A stretch of DNA of 55,229 nt from Rhizobium sp. J15. Lineage in GTDB: Bacteria > Pseudomonadota > Alphaproteobacteria > Rhizobiales > Rhizobiaceae. The stretch's first letter is position 1; the number at the start of each line of letters is the position of its first letter. Made by a program: the position numbers and the translations under genes. The stretch lies in NCBI RefSeq assembly GCF_002531825.1, contig NZ_NWSX01000039.1, forward strand, positions 1 through 55,229. Direction: 5' to 3'. Below are positions 23,721 to 31,934 of the stretch, piece after piece. The notes below the pieces were generated by a model that saw only the letters and a list, made by a program, of their open reading frames with translations, did no database searches and was not told the origin of the DNA.

Positions 23721-24794
23721 ATGAGAACCATTCTGGTCGCCACGGCGATCCTATGCGCCATCGGTCTGGGATCATGCAGCGACGGGGGCGGGCCGACCGA
23801 GCCGAGCCCGCGGGAAGTCGGCGCCGTCACGGCCAAGTCCGAGCCGCTGGCCGAGGGCGGGGCGCTGACGGGAGAAGTCCGGGCACGCATCCAGACCGAT
23901 CTGTCCTTCCGCGTCAGCGGCAAGATCATCGAGCGGCTCGCCGAGGTCGGCCAGTCCGTCAAGGCGGGGCAGGTCCTGGCGCGCATCGATCCGGAAGAGC
24001 AGAAGGCCGATCTGGATGTGGCGGCCGCCAATCTTCAGTCGGCTGAAGCGCAGCAGACCCAGGCACAGCTTGCATTCGACCGCCAGCAGAGCCTGTTTCG
24101 AACGCAGGTGACGACGCGCGCCGCGCTCGACCAGGCGCAGGAGGCGCTTCTGACCGCGCAGGCATCGACGAAGTCGGCGCAGGCGCTGCTGGAAACCGCC
24201 CAGGATACGCTGTCCTATACGGAGCTGAAGGCGGATGCCGATGGCGTGATCACCGCCCGCAACGCCGAGGTGGGGCAGGTGGCGCAGGCAGCCCAGGTCG
24301 TCTTCACCCTTGCCCATGACGGCGACCGGGATGCCGTCTTCGACGTGGTCGAAAGCGCCTTCCTGCGTCCGGTCGACGGCGATGGCACCGTGACCCTGCT
24401 CTCGGACCCCGCGCAGAAAATCACGGCGAAGGTTCGCGAAATTTCGCCGACGATCGATTCCTCCACCGGCACCATCAAGGTAAAGCTCGCCATATCGAGC
24501 GACGCGCCCATTCCGCTCGGCGCTCCCGTCGTCGGGCGTTTCACTTACGTCCCTGAGGACGTCATCCAGCTGCCCTGGTCGGCAATGACATCCAAGGACG
24601 GCAAGCCGGCCGTCTGGATCGTCGATCCCGCCACATCGGCGGTTTCGGTCAGGGCGGTCGAGATCGCCGGTTACGAGACCGGCAGCTTCATCGTCAAATC
24701 GGGTGTGACGACAGGAGAGGTCGTGGTGACCGACGGAACCAAGTTCCTCAGGCCCGGTGAAATCGTGTCTTATCTCAAGGAAGCTTCCAAGTGA
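23721..24794 (+). CDS. RND efflux membrane-fusion lipoprotein, first copy
   Basis: A 357-residue periplasmic adaptor of the HlyD/AcrA family. The N-terminus is a lipoprotein signal (MRTILVATAILCAIGLGSC, lipobox LGSC). It contains the lipoyl half-motifs (RVSGKIIERLAEVGQSVKAGQVLARID; ADGVITARNAEVGQVAQ) flanking an alpha-helical hairpin rich in Gln and Ala (about 100-165), then beta-barrel and membrane-proximal domains. ATG at 23721 has AGAGG 6 bases upstream; the frame is open much farther upstream but without meaning. It overlaps the next gene by 4 bases. It links the inner-membrane pump to an outer-membrane channel not encoded here. Confidence 0.93.
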   Translation: MRTILVATAILCAIGLGSCSDGGGPTEPSPREVGAVTAKSEPLAEGGALTGEVRARIQTDLSFRVSGKIIERLAEVGQSVKAGQVLARIDPEEQKADLDVAAANLQSAEAQQTQAQLAFDRQQSLFRTQVTTRAALDQAQEALLTAQASTKSAQALLETAQDTLSYTELKADADGVITARNAEVGQVAQAAQVVFTLAHDGDRDAVFDVVESAFLRPVDGDGTVTLLSDPAQKITAKVREISPTIDSSTGTIKVKLAISSDAPIPLGAPVVGRFTYVPEDVIQLPWSAMTSKDGKPAVWIVDPATSAVSVRAVEIAGYETGSFIVKSGVTTGEVVVTDGTKFLRPGEIVSYLKEASK

Positions 24795-25879
24795 GTATTC
24801 GTCTCAAGATAGCCGCACTGATGCTGGGCACGGCCCTGGTTGCCTCCTGCTCGCCGAAGGCAGAAGAGAGCGGGGAGGAAGCGCCCCGTCCGGTGCTGTC
24901 GATGACGGTCAGGCAGACGCCGGCTTCGAGCCTCAGCCTGACCGGCACCATCGAGCCCATGATCGAGACCGATCTCGGCTTCCGGATTCTCGGACGGATG
25001 ATCGCCCGCAACGTCAATGTCGGCGATATCGTCAAGAAGGGTGACGTCGTCGCCGCCATCGATCCCGTGGCGCTGGAGCTTGCCGTGCGCAACGCGCAGT
25101 CCGACGTGGAAAACAGCGACGCCCAGCTCAGAAACGCGGTGACCACGGAACAGCGCCAGCGGGCGCTCGTGGAGTCGCGCTCGGGCACCGAGGCCTCGCT
25201 CGAAGAGGCCGAGCAGGCAAGGCGCACGGCTGCCGCCGCCGTCGCCAAGGCGCAGGCCAATCTCGACAAGGCCAGGGAGCAGCTCGGCTACGCCCAGCTC
25301 CGGGCGGAATTCGACGGGGTGGTGGTGGCGACATCGGCCGAGGTCGGGCAGGTCGTATCGGCGGGCCAGACGGTGGTGACCATCGCGCGGCCGGACAAGC
25401 GCGACGCAGTGGTCGACATTCCGCAGGCCGCCGCCCAGAAGCTGAAGATCGGCGCGCCCTTCGAAGTGACGCTGCAGCTCGATCCGACGATCCGCACGTC
25501 AGGCGTCGTGCGTGAGATCGCGCCCGAGGCCGAGACGGCCACCCGCACGAGCCGGACCAAGATCGCGCTCACCGATCCGCCCGAAGCCTTCCGGCTCGGC
25601 TCCGTCATCACGGCCGCAGCTACCATCGCCGCCGATCCCGAGATCCTGCTGCCGTCTTCGGCCATCCTCGCCGGCACCGACGAGACGAGCGTCTGGATCG
25701 TCGACGTGCCCGGCAGGAAAGTCTCGTTCCGCCGCGTGAAGATCGACGGCGACCTCGCCGACGGCGGCACCGTCCGCGTCACCGAAGGGCTTGCCCCCGG
25801 AGACAGGGTGGTCGTGGCCGGCGTGCATAAACTTCAGGATGGCCAGGCCATCAGGATCGACCAGGAGATCAGCCAGTGA
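24791..25879 (+). CDS. RND efflux membrane-fusion lipoprotein, second copy
   Basis: A 362-residue HlyD/AcrA-family adaptor, similar in plan to the preceding one but divergent. It has a lipoprotein signal with lipobox VASC, lipoyl halves (FRILGRMIARNVNVGDIVKKGDVVAAID; FDGVVVATSAEVGQVVSAGQ), a coiled-coil hairpin near 85-150 and a C-terminal DRVVVAGVHKLQDGQAI typical of the family. The start is GTG at 24791, overlapping the previous stop, with AAGGAAG upstream; the stop overlaps the next GTG start. Two adaptor genes before one pump gene is the arrangement of TriABC of Pseudomonas, where both adaptors are needed. Confidence 0.93.
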   Translation: MSIRLKIAALMLGTALVASCSPKAEESGEEAPRPVLSMTVRQTPASSLSLTGTIEPMIETDLGFRILGRMIARNVNVGDIVKKGDVVAAIDPVALELAVRNAQSDVENSDAQLRNAVTTEQRQRALVESRSGTEASLEEAEQARRTAAAAVAKAQANLDKAREQLGYAQLRAEFDGVVVATSAEVGQVVSAGQTVVTIARPDKRDAVVDIPQAAAQKLKIGAPFEVTLQLDPTIRTSGVVREIAPEAETATRTSRTKIALTDPPEAFRLGSVITAAATIAADPEILLPSSAILAGTDETSVWIVDVPGRKVSFRRVKIDGDLADGGTVRVTEGLAPGDRVVVAGVHKLQDGQAIRIDQEISQ

Positions 25880-28800
25880 AGTCCTTCAATCTCTCCGACT
25901 GGGCGCTCGAACACCGTTCGCTCGTCTGGTACTTCATGATCGTCTTCATTCTCGCAGGCGCCTTCTCCTACCTGAACCTCGGCCGCGAGGAAGACCCGAA
26001 TTTCACGATCAAGACGATGGTGATCACCGCCCAGTGGCCCGGCGCTTCCGCTGAGGAGGTGACGCGGCAGGTGACCGACCGGATCGAGAAGAAGCTCCAG
26101 GAGCTGGAATCGCTCGACTACACCAAGAGCCAGACCGTTGCCGGCCAGACGACCGTCTTCGTCGAACTGCTGCCGACGACCAAAGCGAGAGATGTTGCCC
26201 CGACCTGGCTGCGCATCCGCAACATGATCGCCGATATCAAGGGCGATTTCCCGACCGGTGTCGTCGGTCCCTTCTACAATGATCGCTTCGGCGACGTGTT
26301 CGGCAACATCTATGCCTTCACCAGCGACGGGCTGACCCAGCGCCAGCTTCGCGATCTGGTGGAAGACGCCCGCTCCGAGGTCCTGACCGTGCCGGATGTC
26401 GGCAAGGTCGACGTGATCGGCGCCCAGGACGAGGCGATCTATCTCGAATTCTCCACGCGCCAGATCGCAGCACTCGGCATCGACCAGCAGTCTGTCATCC
26501 AGACCCTGCAGGCCCAGAATGCCGTGACGCAATCCGGCTTCGTCGATGCCGGGCCGGAGCGCATCGCTCTGCGGGTAAGCGGGCAGTTCACCTCCGAGGA
26601 AAGCCTGCGGTCGATCAACCTTCGCATCAACGACCGCTTCTTCCCGCTGACCGACGTCGCCACCATCAAGCGCGGCTATGTCGATCCGCCCTCGGCGCTG
26701 TTCCGCTTCAATGGCCAGCCGGCGATCGGGCTTGCCATCGGCATGAAGCAGGGCGCCAACCTGCTGCATTTCGGCGAAGCGCTCGACGCGCAGATGAAAC
26801 GCGTCGTCGCCGATCTTCCGATCGGTGTGGATGTCCACCGCGTATCCGACCAGCCGCATGTCGTCGACGAGGCCGTCTCGGGCTTTACTCGCGCGCTCTT
26901 CGAAGCGATCGTCATCGTGCTCGTCATCAGCTTCATCAGCCTCGGCCTTCGCGCCGGCATGGTGGTGGCGATCTCCATTCCTCTCGTGCTCGCCATCACT
27001 TTCGTCGTGATGGAATATTCCGGCATCTCCCTGCAGCGCATTTCGCTCGGCGCGCTGATCATCGCGCTCGGGCTGCTCGTCGACGACGCCATGATCGCCG
27101 TCGAGATGATGGTTGCCCGTCTGGAGGCGGGTGACGATCTGAAGAAGGCCGCCACATATGTCTACACATCGACGGCCTTCCCGATGCTGACGGGAACGCT
27201 CGTCACCGTCGCGGGCTTCATTCCCGTTGGTCTCAACAGCAGCGCGGCAGGCGAATTCACCTTCACGCTTTTCGTGGTCATCGCGGTGTCGCTTCTCGTG
27301 TCCTGGATCGTGGCGGTGCTGTTCACGCCGCTTCTCGGCGTCACCATCCTGCCGAAGACCATGAAATCGCATCACGAGAAGAAGGGGCGCTTCGCCGCTA
27401 TCTTCTCCTGGCTTCTCGGGCTGGCGATGCGCTGGCGCTGGATCACCATCATTCTGACCGTCGGCGTCTTCGGCCTTTCGGTCGGCGGCATGGGGCTGGT
27501 GCAGCAGCAGTTCTTCCCCAATTCGGACAGAACCGAGCTCATCATCGATTGGAACCTGCCGCACAACAGCTCGATCGCCGAGACCAACAGGCAGATGGCC
27601 AAGTTCGAAAAGGAGATGCTGGCCGGCAACAAGGACATCGATCACTGGACGACCTATGTCGGCCAGGGCGCGCCTCGCTTCATCCTTTCCTTCGACGTGC
27701 AGACGCCCGATGTCTCGTTCGGACAGACGGTGGTCGTCACCAAGGGGCTCGATGTGCGCGACAAGGTGCGGGCGGACCTGCAGACCTATCTGACCAAGAC
27801 CTTCCCCGGCACCGACGCCTTCGTGAAGCTTCTGGACATCGGTCCGCCGGTGGGCAAGCCGGTGCAGTACCGGATCAGCGGTCCCGATATCCAGAAGGTG
27901 CGCGATATCTCCCAGCAGTTTGCCGGCATCGTCGGTGCGCATCCGCTGCTGTCGAACATGGTGCTGGACTGGAACGAGCCCTCGCGCGTGGTCAAGGTCG
28001 ATGTGCTGCAGGACAAGGCGCGCCAGCTCGGCATCTCCTCGGAGGATATCGCCACCGCCCTCAACGGCATCGTCGAAGGTTCGACGGCGACGCAGATCCG
28101 TGACGACATCTACCTGGTCAACGTCATCGGCCGCGCCAAGGCGTCGGAGCGCGATTCCATCCAGACGCTCGAAAACCTGCAGCTCTCCAGCTCCAGCGGC
28201 AAGGTCATGCCGCTCTCGGCGGTGGCGAATTTTCGCTACGAGCTCGAACAGCCGACGATCTGGCGGCGCGACCGGCAGCCGACCATCACGCTCAAGGCAG
28301 CCGTGATCGGTTCGACGCAGCCGGCGACGATCGTCGACCAACTGAAGCCGAAGGTCGAGGCGTTCCAGAAGAACCTGCCAGTGGGATACAAGGTGGAAAT
28401 TGGCGGTGCCGTTGAATCCAGCGCCGACGCCCAGGGGCCGATCGCCGCCGTCGCACCGCTGATGCTGTTCACGATGGCGACGATCCTGATGATCCAGCTG
28501 CAGAGCTTCAGCCGCCTCTTCCTGGTCTTCGCGGTGGCCCCGACGGCGCTGATCGGCGTGGTCACGGCGCTGCTGCTCAGCAATGCGCCGATGGGCTTCG
28601 TCGCCATCCTCGGTGTGCTGGCGCTGATCGGCATCCTGATCCGAAACTCCGTCATCCTGGTCGTGCAGATCGAGCATCTGCGCGCCGAAGGTGTCGCGCC
28701 CTGGCAGGCCGTCATCGAGGCGACCGAGCACCGCATGCGGCCGATCATGCTGACGGCAGCGGCGGCAACGCTCGCGCTGATCCCGATCTCGCGCGAGATC

Positions 28801-28947
28801 TTCTGGGGGCCGATGGCCTACGCCATGATGGGCGGCATCGTCGTCGGAACCGCGCTCACCCTGCTGTTCCTGCCGGCGCTCTACGTCGCCTGGTTCAGGA
28901 TCCCGAGGGATGAAGGCGTTCGGGCCGAAACCGCCGCAGAGGCATGA
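25876..28947 (+). CDS. RND efflux pump, inner-membrane transporter
   Basis: A 1023-residue AcrB-family proton-driven pump with the usual twelve membrane segments and two large periplasmic loops. The N-terminus reads WALEHRSLVWYFMIVFILAGAFSYLNLGREEDP, typical of the subgroup. The proton-relay pair Asp403/Asp404 lies in LGLLVDDAMIAVEM of the fourth segment. The C-terminal half has GVLALIGILIRNSVILV and HRMRPIMLTAAAATLALIP. The gene starts with GTG overlapping the second adaptor. The subfamily is closer to small-molecule multidrug pumps than to heavy-metal CusA-type pumps, but the substrate is unknown. No outer-membrane factor gene follows. Confidence 0.95.
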   Translation: MKSFNLSDWALEHRSLVWYFMIVFILAGAFSYLNLGREEDPNFTIKTMVITAQWPGASAEEVTRQVTDRIEKKLQELESLDYTKSQTVAGQTTVFVELLPTTKARDVAPTWLRIRNMIADIKGDFPTGVVGPFYNDRFGDVFGNIYAFTSDGLTQRQLRDLVEDARSEVLTVPDVGKVDVIGAQDEAIYLEFSTRQIAALGIDQQSVIQTLQAQNAVTQSGFVDAGPERIALRVSGQFTSEESLRSINLRINDRFFPLTDVATIKRGYVDPPSALFRFNGQPAIGLAIGMKQGANLLHFGEALDAQMKRVVADLPIGVDVHRVSDQPHVVDEAVSGFTRALFEAIVIVLVISFISLGLRAGMVVAISIPLVLAITFVVMEYSGISLQRISLGALIIALGLLVDDAMIAVEMMVARLEAGDDLKKAATYVYTSTAFPMLTGTLVTVAGFIPVGLNSSAAGEFTFTLFVVIAVSLLVSWIVAVLFTPLLGVTILPKTMKSHHEKKGRFAAIFSWLLGLAMRWRWITIILTVGVFGLSVGGMGLVQQQFFPNSDRTELIIDWNLPHNSSIAETNRQMAKFEKEMLAGNKDIDHWTTYVGQGAPRFILSFDVQTPDVSFGQTVVVTKGLDVRDKVRADLQTYLTKTFPGTDAFVKLLDIGPPVGKPVQYRISGPDIQKVRDISQQFAGIVGAHPLLSNMVLDWNEPSRVVKVDVLQDKARQLGISSEDIATALNGIVEGSTATQIRDDIYLVNVIGRAKASERDSIQTLENLQLSSSSGKVMPLSAVANFRYELEQPTIWRRDRQPTITLKAAVIGSTQPATIVDQLKPKVEAFQKNLPVGYKVEIGGAVESSADAQGPIAAVAPLMLFTMATILMIQLQSFSRLFLVFAVAPTALIGVVTALLLSNAPMGFVAILGVLALIGILIRNSVILVVQIEHLRAEGVAPWQAVIEATEHRMRPIMLTAAAATLALIPISREIFWGPMAYAMMGGIVVGTALTLLFLPALYVAWFRIPRDEGVRAETAAEA

Positions 28948-29020
28948 GGACAGCCTTCGGCGGCCATCGCCTACGGCCGCCGCCGCTGCGGCCGCTGCAA
29001 CACCGGCCGCGATGAAATGG

Positions 29021-29049
29021 GTGGGATGGCGCAGGCGATGCCATCCCAC
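29021..29049. other. Hairpin between the efflux pump and hydrolase genes
   Basis: GTGGGATGGC and GCCATCCCAC form a perfect 10-base stem around a 9-base loop, 32 bases before the hydrolase start. No T-run follows, so partial termination or mRNA processing is possible. Confidence 0.5.
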
Positions 29050-29080
29050 AGCGCGCATATGCCTTGAGGGAAAAGGACCG

Positions 29081-30259
29081 ATGGCTGAACGATATTCCCG
29101 AGGGCTGCCGAAGGCAGGTCCTCAAACCCTGCCGAAGGCTGCTCCGGCGATTATCGTCGCGATCGCGCTGGCGATGCTTGCCAGCTGCACCACGAGACCG
29201 TCGCCCGAGGTCTTGACGCCCGTCCGTCTGAGCGAGGCGGTCCATTCCGAAACGAGCCCGGACAGGGTGAGCGTGCTCGCTGCGACCAACAGAACCCCCG
29301 ATGGCATGCGGGGCGGCTTCGGCAGTGCGTGGGCCGAGAAGCTCACTTACGAGCAATACGCCTTTTCGGTCCCTTCCGGGAGGAAGGATGCCGCCATTAC
29401 CTATCCCACGGCCAAGCTCGATCCGGAGCGGCAATTTGCCGTGGTCGAACGCAAGCAACTTCCGAAGGACGCTTTCGTGCAGCAGGCGCTCGCCTCCGTG
29501 CAGCCCGACGGCACCGTCGGCATTTTCGTCCACGGCTATAATTACAGCTATCAGGAGGCGCTTTATCGCACCGCCCAGATCGCCGCCGACGCGAAAATTC
29601 CAGGCGCGCCGATCCTGTTCTCCTGGCCTTCGGCCGCTTCCGTCGCCGGATATGTCGCCGACCGCGATGCCGCGCTCTCCTCGCGCAGCGAGCTCGATGG
29701 CCTCGTCACGTCGCTCTCGGCATCGGGCAGGGTGAAGCGCATCATCCTCTTCGGGCACAGCATGGGCGGGTTCCTGGTGATGGAAACGGTGCGGGAACTC
29801 AAGCTGCAGCATCGCGACGCCGTCATCGGCAAGCTGGCGGTGGTGCTCGCCGCACCCGATATCGATGTCGATGTCTTCCGGTCGCAGCTGAAGGATATCG
29901 GGCCAATGCCGATCCCGATCTCGCTCCTGGTTTCCAAGGACGACCGGGCGCTGGTGGCCTCCAGCTTCATCGCCGGAGAACGGCCGCGCGTCGGGCGGCT
30001 CGATATCGACGATCCCTTCATCGAGGAGGCGGCCTTGAAGGCGAGGCTTCGGGTCATCGACATCACGTCGATCAAGACATCCGACGGGCTGGGCCACGAC
30101 CGTTATGCATCGCTCGCCAAGTTCGGCGCCCAGCTTGCCTCCTTCGAGAGCGGCAGGCGCTCGAGCGCCGGCGATGTCGGCGCCTTCGTCTTCGATGCCG
30201 CCGGTGCTGCGGTCGCAAGCCCGTTTCGCCTGGCCGGGCGTGTCGTTCGCTCACAATAG
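29081..30259 (+). CDS. Lipoprotein alpha/beta hydrolase (DUF900 family)
   Basis: A 392-residue predicted lipoprotein esterase or lipase-like enzyme. Near the N-terminus a membrane stretch ends in the lipobox LASC (AIALAMLASC). The hydrolase core has the oxyanion-loop motif VGIFVHGYNYSYQEAL, the nucleophile elbow FGHSMGG (Ser227), a downstream acidic region APDIDVDVF and a late His in GLGHDRYA. These fit DUF900, found as surface or periplasmic esterases in proteobacteria. ATG at 29081 has AAGGA just upstream; the frame is open from 28910 but overlaps the pump gene. It lies in the same direction as the efflux genes and may be co-transcribed. The substrate is unknown. Confidence 0.88.
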   Translation: MAERYSRGLPKAGPQTLPKAAPAIIVAIALAMLASCTTRPSPEVLTPVRLSEAVHSETSPDRVSVLAATNRTPDGMRGGFGSAWAEKLTYEQYAFSVPSGRKDAAITYPTAKLDPERQFAVVERKQLPKDAFVQQALASVQPDGTVGIFVHGYNYSYQEALYRTAQIAADAKIPGAPILFSWPSAASVAGYVADRDAALSSRSELDGLVTSLSASGRVKRIILFGHSMGGFLVMETVRELKLQHRDAVIGKLAVVLAAPDIDVDVFRSQLKDIGPMPIPISLLVSKDDRALVASSFIAGERPRVGRLDIDDPFIEEAALKARLRVIDITSIKTSDGLGHDRYASLAKFGAQLASFESGRRSSAGDVGAFVFDAAGAAVASPFRLAGRVVRSQ

Positions 30260-30287
30260 CCGGAGTCTGTACAGCCGGGCATTCAAG

Positions 30288-30320
30288 ATTGTGTACAATA
30301 TGACTATTAAATTGTCATAT
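30288..30320. promoter_or_regulatory. Two adjacent inverted repeats upstream of the NCS1 permease
   Basis: ATTGTGTACAAT (30288-30299) has 5-base arms. Next to it, ATATGAC (30298-30304) and GTCATAT (30314-30320) form perfect 7-base arms. They lie 66 bases before the start and fit a GntR-like or other dimeric regulator site. CTGTACAG, another palindrome, lies near 30267-30274. Confidence 0.45.
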
Positions 30321-30385
30321 GCCTAAATGAAGAGCACACTTCCATCCGTGGCCGAGTCGGTCATTGGGGATATGGGAGGGCATTC

Positions 30386-31837
30386 ATGAGCATACGAAAT
30401 CCGTCTCCCTCGTTATATAACGAGGATCTTGCACCCGCCGAAGAACGCAAATGGGGTGCATTCAGCATCTTCAACGTCTGGACGTCGGACGTTCACAGCC
30501 TGTGGGGCTATTATCTGGCGGCGAGCCTGTTCCTGCTCTGCGGCAGCTTCGTGAATTTCGTCATTGCCATCGGCATCGGCTCTCTCGTCATCTTCTTCCT
30601 GATGAGCCTGGTCGGCAATGCCGGCGTGCGCACGGGCGTCCCCTTTCCGGTGCTGGCGCGCGCCTCCTTCGGCACCTTCGGCGCCAACGTTCCGGCCCTG
30701 GTCCGGGCCGTGGTCGCCTGCTTCTGGTACGGCGCGCAGACCGCCGCCGCATCCGGCGCCATCGTCGCCCTGCTGATCCGCAACGAGAGCCTGCTTGCCT
30801 TTCACCAGAACAGCCACATGCTCGGCCATTCGACGCTGGAGCTCATCTGCTACGTGATCGTCTGGGCGCTGCAGCTGCTGATCATCCAGCGCGGCATGGA
30901 AACGGTCCGCAAGTTCCAGGATTGGGCGGGTCCGGCCGTCTGGATCATGATGCTGATCCTCGCAGTCTATCTGGTCGTTAAATCAGGCACTTTCTCCTTC
31001 GGTTCGGAAATCCCGCGTGACGTCCTGATCGAAAAGACCAAGGATGCAGGCGTGCCGGGCGAACCCGGCTCGATCGCAGCGCTTGCCGCCGTTGCCGCCA
31101 CCTGGATCACCTATTTCGCTGCGCTCTACCTGAACTTCTGCGATTTCTCTCGTTACGCGACGAGTGAAAAGGCGCTGCGCAAGGGCAACCTCTGGGGCCT
31201 GCCGATCAACCTCCTGGCCTTCTGCCTCGTCGCCGGCGTCACCACCACGGCCGCCTTTACGGTCTATGGGGAGGTGCTGCTGCATCCCGAACAGATCTCG
31301 GCGAAATTCGACAGCTGGTTCCTGGCGCTGCTCGCCGCGCTGACATTCGCGGTCGCAACGCTCGGCATCAACGTCGTGGCGAACTTCGTCTCGCCCGCCT
31401 TCGACTTCGCCAACGTCTTCCCGCGCCAGATCAACTTCAAGCGCGGCGGATACATCGCCGCGCTGATCGCCCTCGTGCTCTATCCGTTTGCACCCTGGGA
31501 AACGGGTGCGGCGCATTTCGTCAACTTCATCGGTTCGACGATGGGGCCGATCTTCGGCATCATGATGGTGGATTATTACCTCATCAGAAAGAGCCAGCTG
31601 AACGTCGAAGCGCTCTATCATGAGAGCGGCGAGTTCCGCTTCCAGAACGGGTGGCACGGCAATGCCTTCATCGCATTCGCGGTGGGCGCGCTCTTCTCCT
31701 CGATCCTGCCGACCTTCACCTCGATCCTGCCGGATTGGTGGGGCACCTACGGCTGGTTCTTCGGCGTCGCCATCGGCGGAGCGATCTATTTCGTGCTGAG
31801 AATGGGCGCCCGGCGCAATCCCGCCTTCGCGTCCTGA
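30386..31837 (+). CDS. NCS1-family nucleobase/allantoin/hydantoin permease
   Basis: A 483-residue inner-membrane transporter of the NCS1 family, which takes up purines, pyrimidines, allantoin, hydantoins or thiamine with a cation. About twelve membrane segments are visible. Family landmarks are NEDLAPAEERKWGAFSIFNVWTSDVHSLWGYY at the N-terminus, FGTFGANVPALVRAVVACFWYGAQTA, NFCDFSRYATSEK and NFVSPAFDFANVFPRQINFKRGGYIAA. GGGAGGG lies 5 bases before ATG. No catabolic partner gene adjoins, so the substrate is open; the TRP-like SDVHSLWGY motif favours allantoin/uracil-type members. Confidence 0.92.
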   Translation: MSIRNPSPSLYNEDLAPAEERKWGAFSIFNVWTSDVHSLWGYYLAASLFLLCGSFVNFVIAIGIGSLVIFFLMSLVGNAGVRTGVPFPVLARASFGTFGANVPALVRAVVACFWYGAQTAAASGAIVALLIRNESLLAFHQNSHMLGHSTLELICYVIVWALQLLIIQRGMETVRKFQDWAGPAVWIMMLILAVYLVVKSGTFSFGSEIPRDVLIEKTKDAGVPGEPGSIAALAAVAATWITYFAALYLNFCDFSRYATSEKALRKGNLWGLPINLLAFCLVAGVTTTAAFTVYGEVLLHPEQISAKFDSWFLALLAALTFAVATLGINVVANFVSPAFDFANVFPRQINFKRGGYIAALIALVLYPFAPWETGAAHFVNFIGSTMGPIFGIMMVDYYLIRKSQLNVEALYHESGEFRFQNGWHGNAFIAFAVGALFSSILPTFTSILPDWWGTYGWFFGVAIGGAIYFVLRMGARRNPAFAS

Positions 31838-31869
31838 CGAACGCGAACGCCCGGCATGACCGACGACTG

Positions 31870-31902
31870 CCCCTCCCCACTTGTAACCTTGGTGGGGAGG
31901 GG
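31870..31902. terminator. GC-rich stem between convergent genes
   Basis: CCCCTCCCCAC and GTGGGGAGGGG form a perfect 11-base stem with an 11-base loop, between the NCS1 permease stop (31837) and the fusion gene stop (31935). Only short T-runs follow, but position and strength suit a bidirectional terminator. Confidence 0.6.
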
Positions 31903-31934
31903 TCTTGGGCTCGGTCAGAACCCGTCGAAGAGTC

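Noticed and set aside
25834..29058. 1074-codon minus-strand frame opposite the RND pump
   Set aside because: Shadow of a high-GC gene; the forward protein has the full pump signature.
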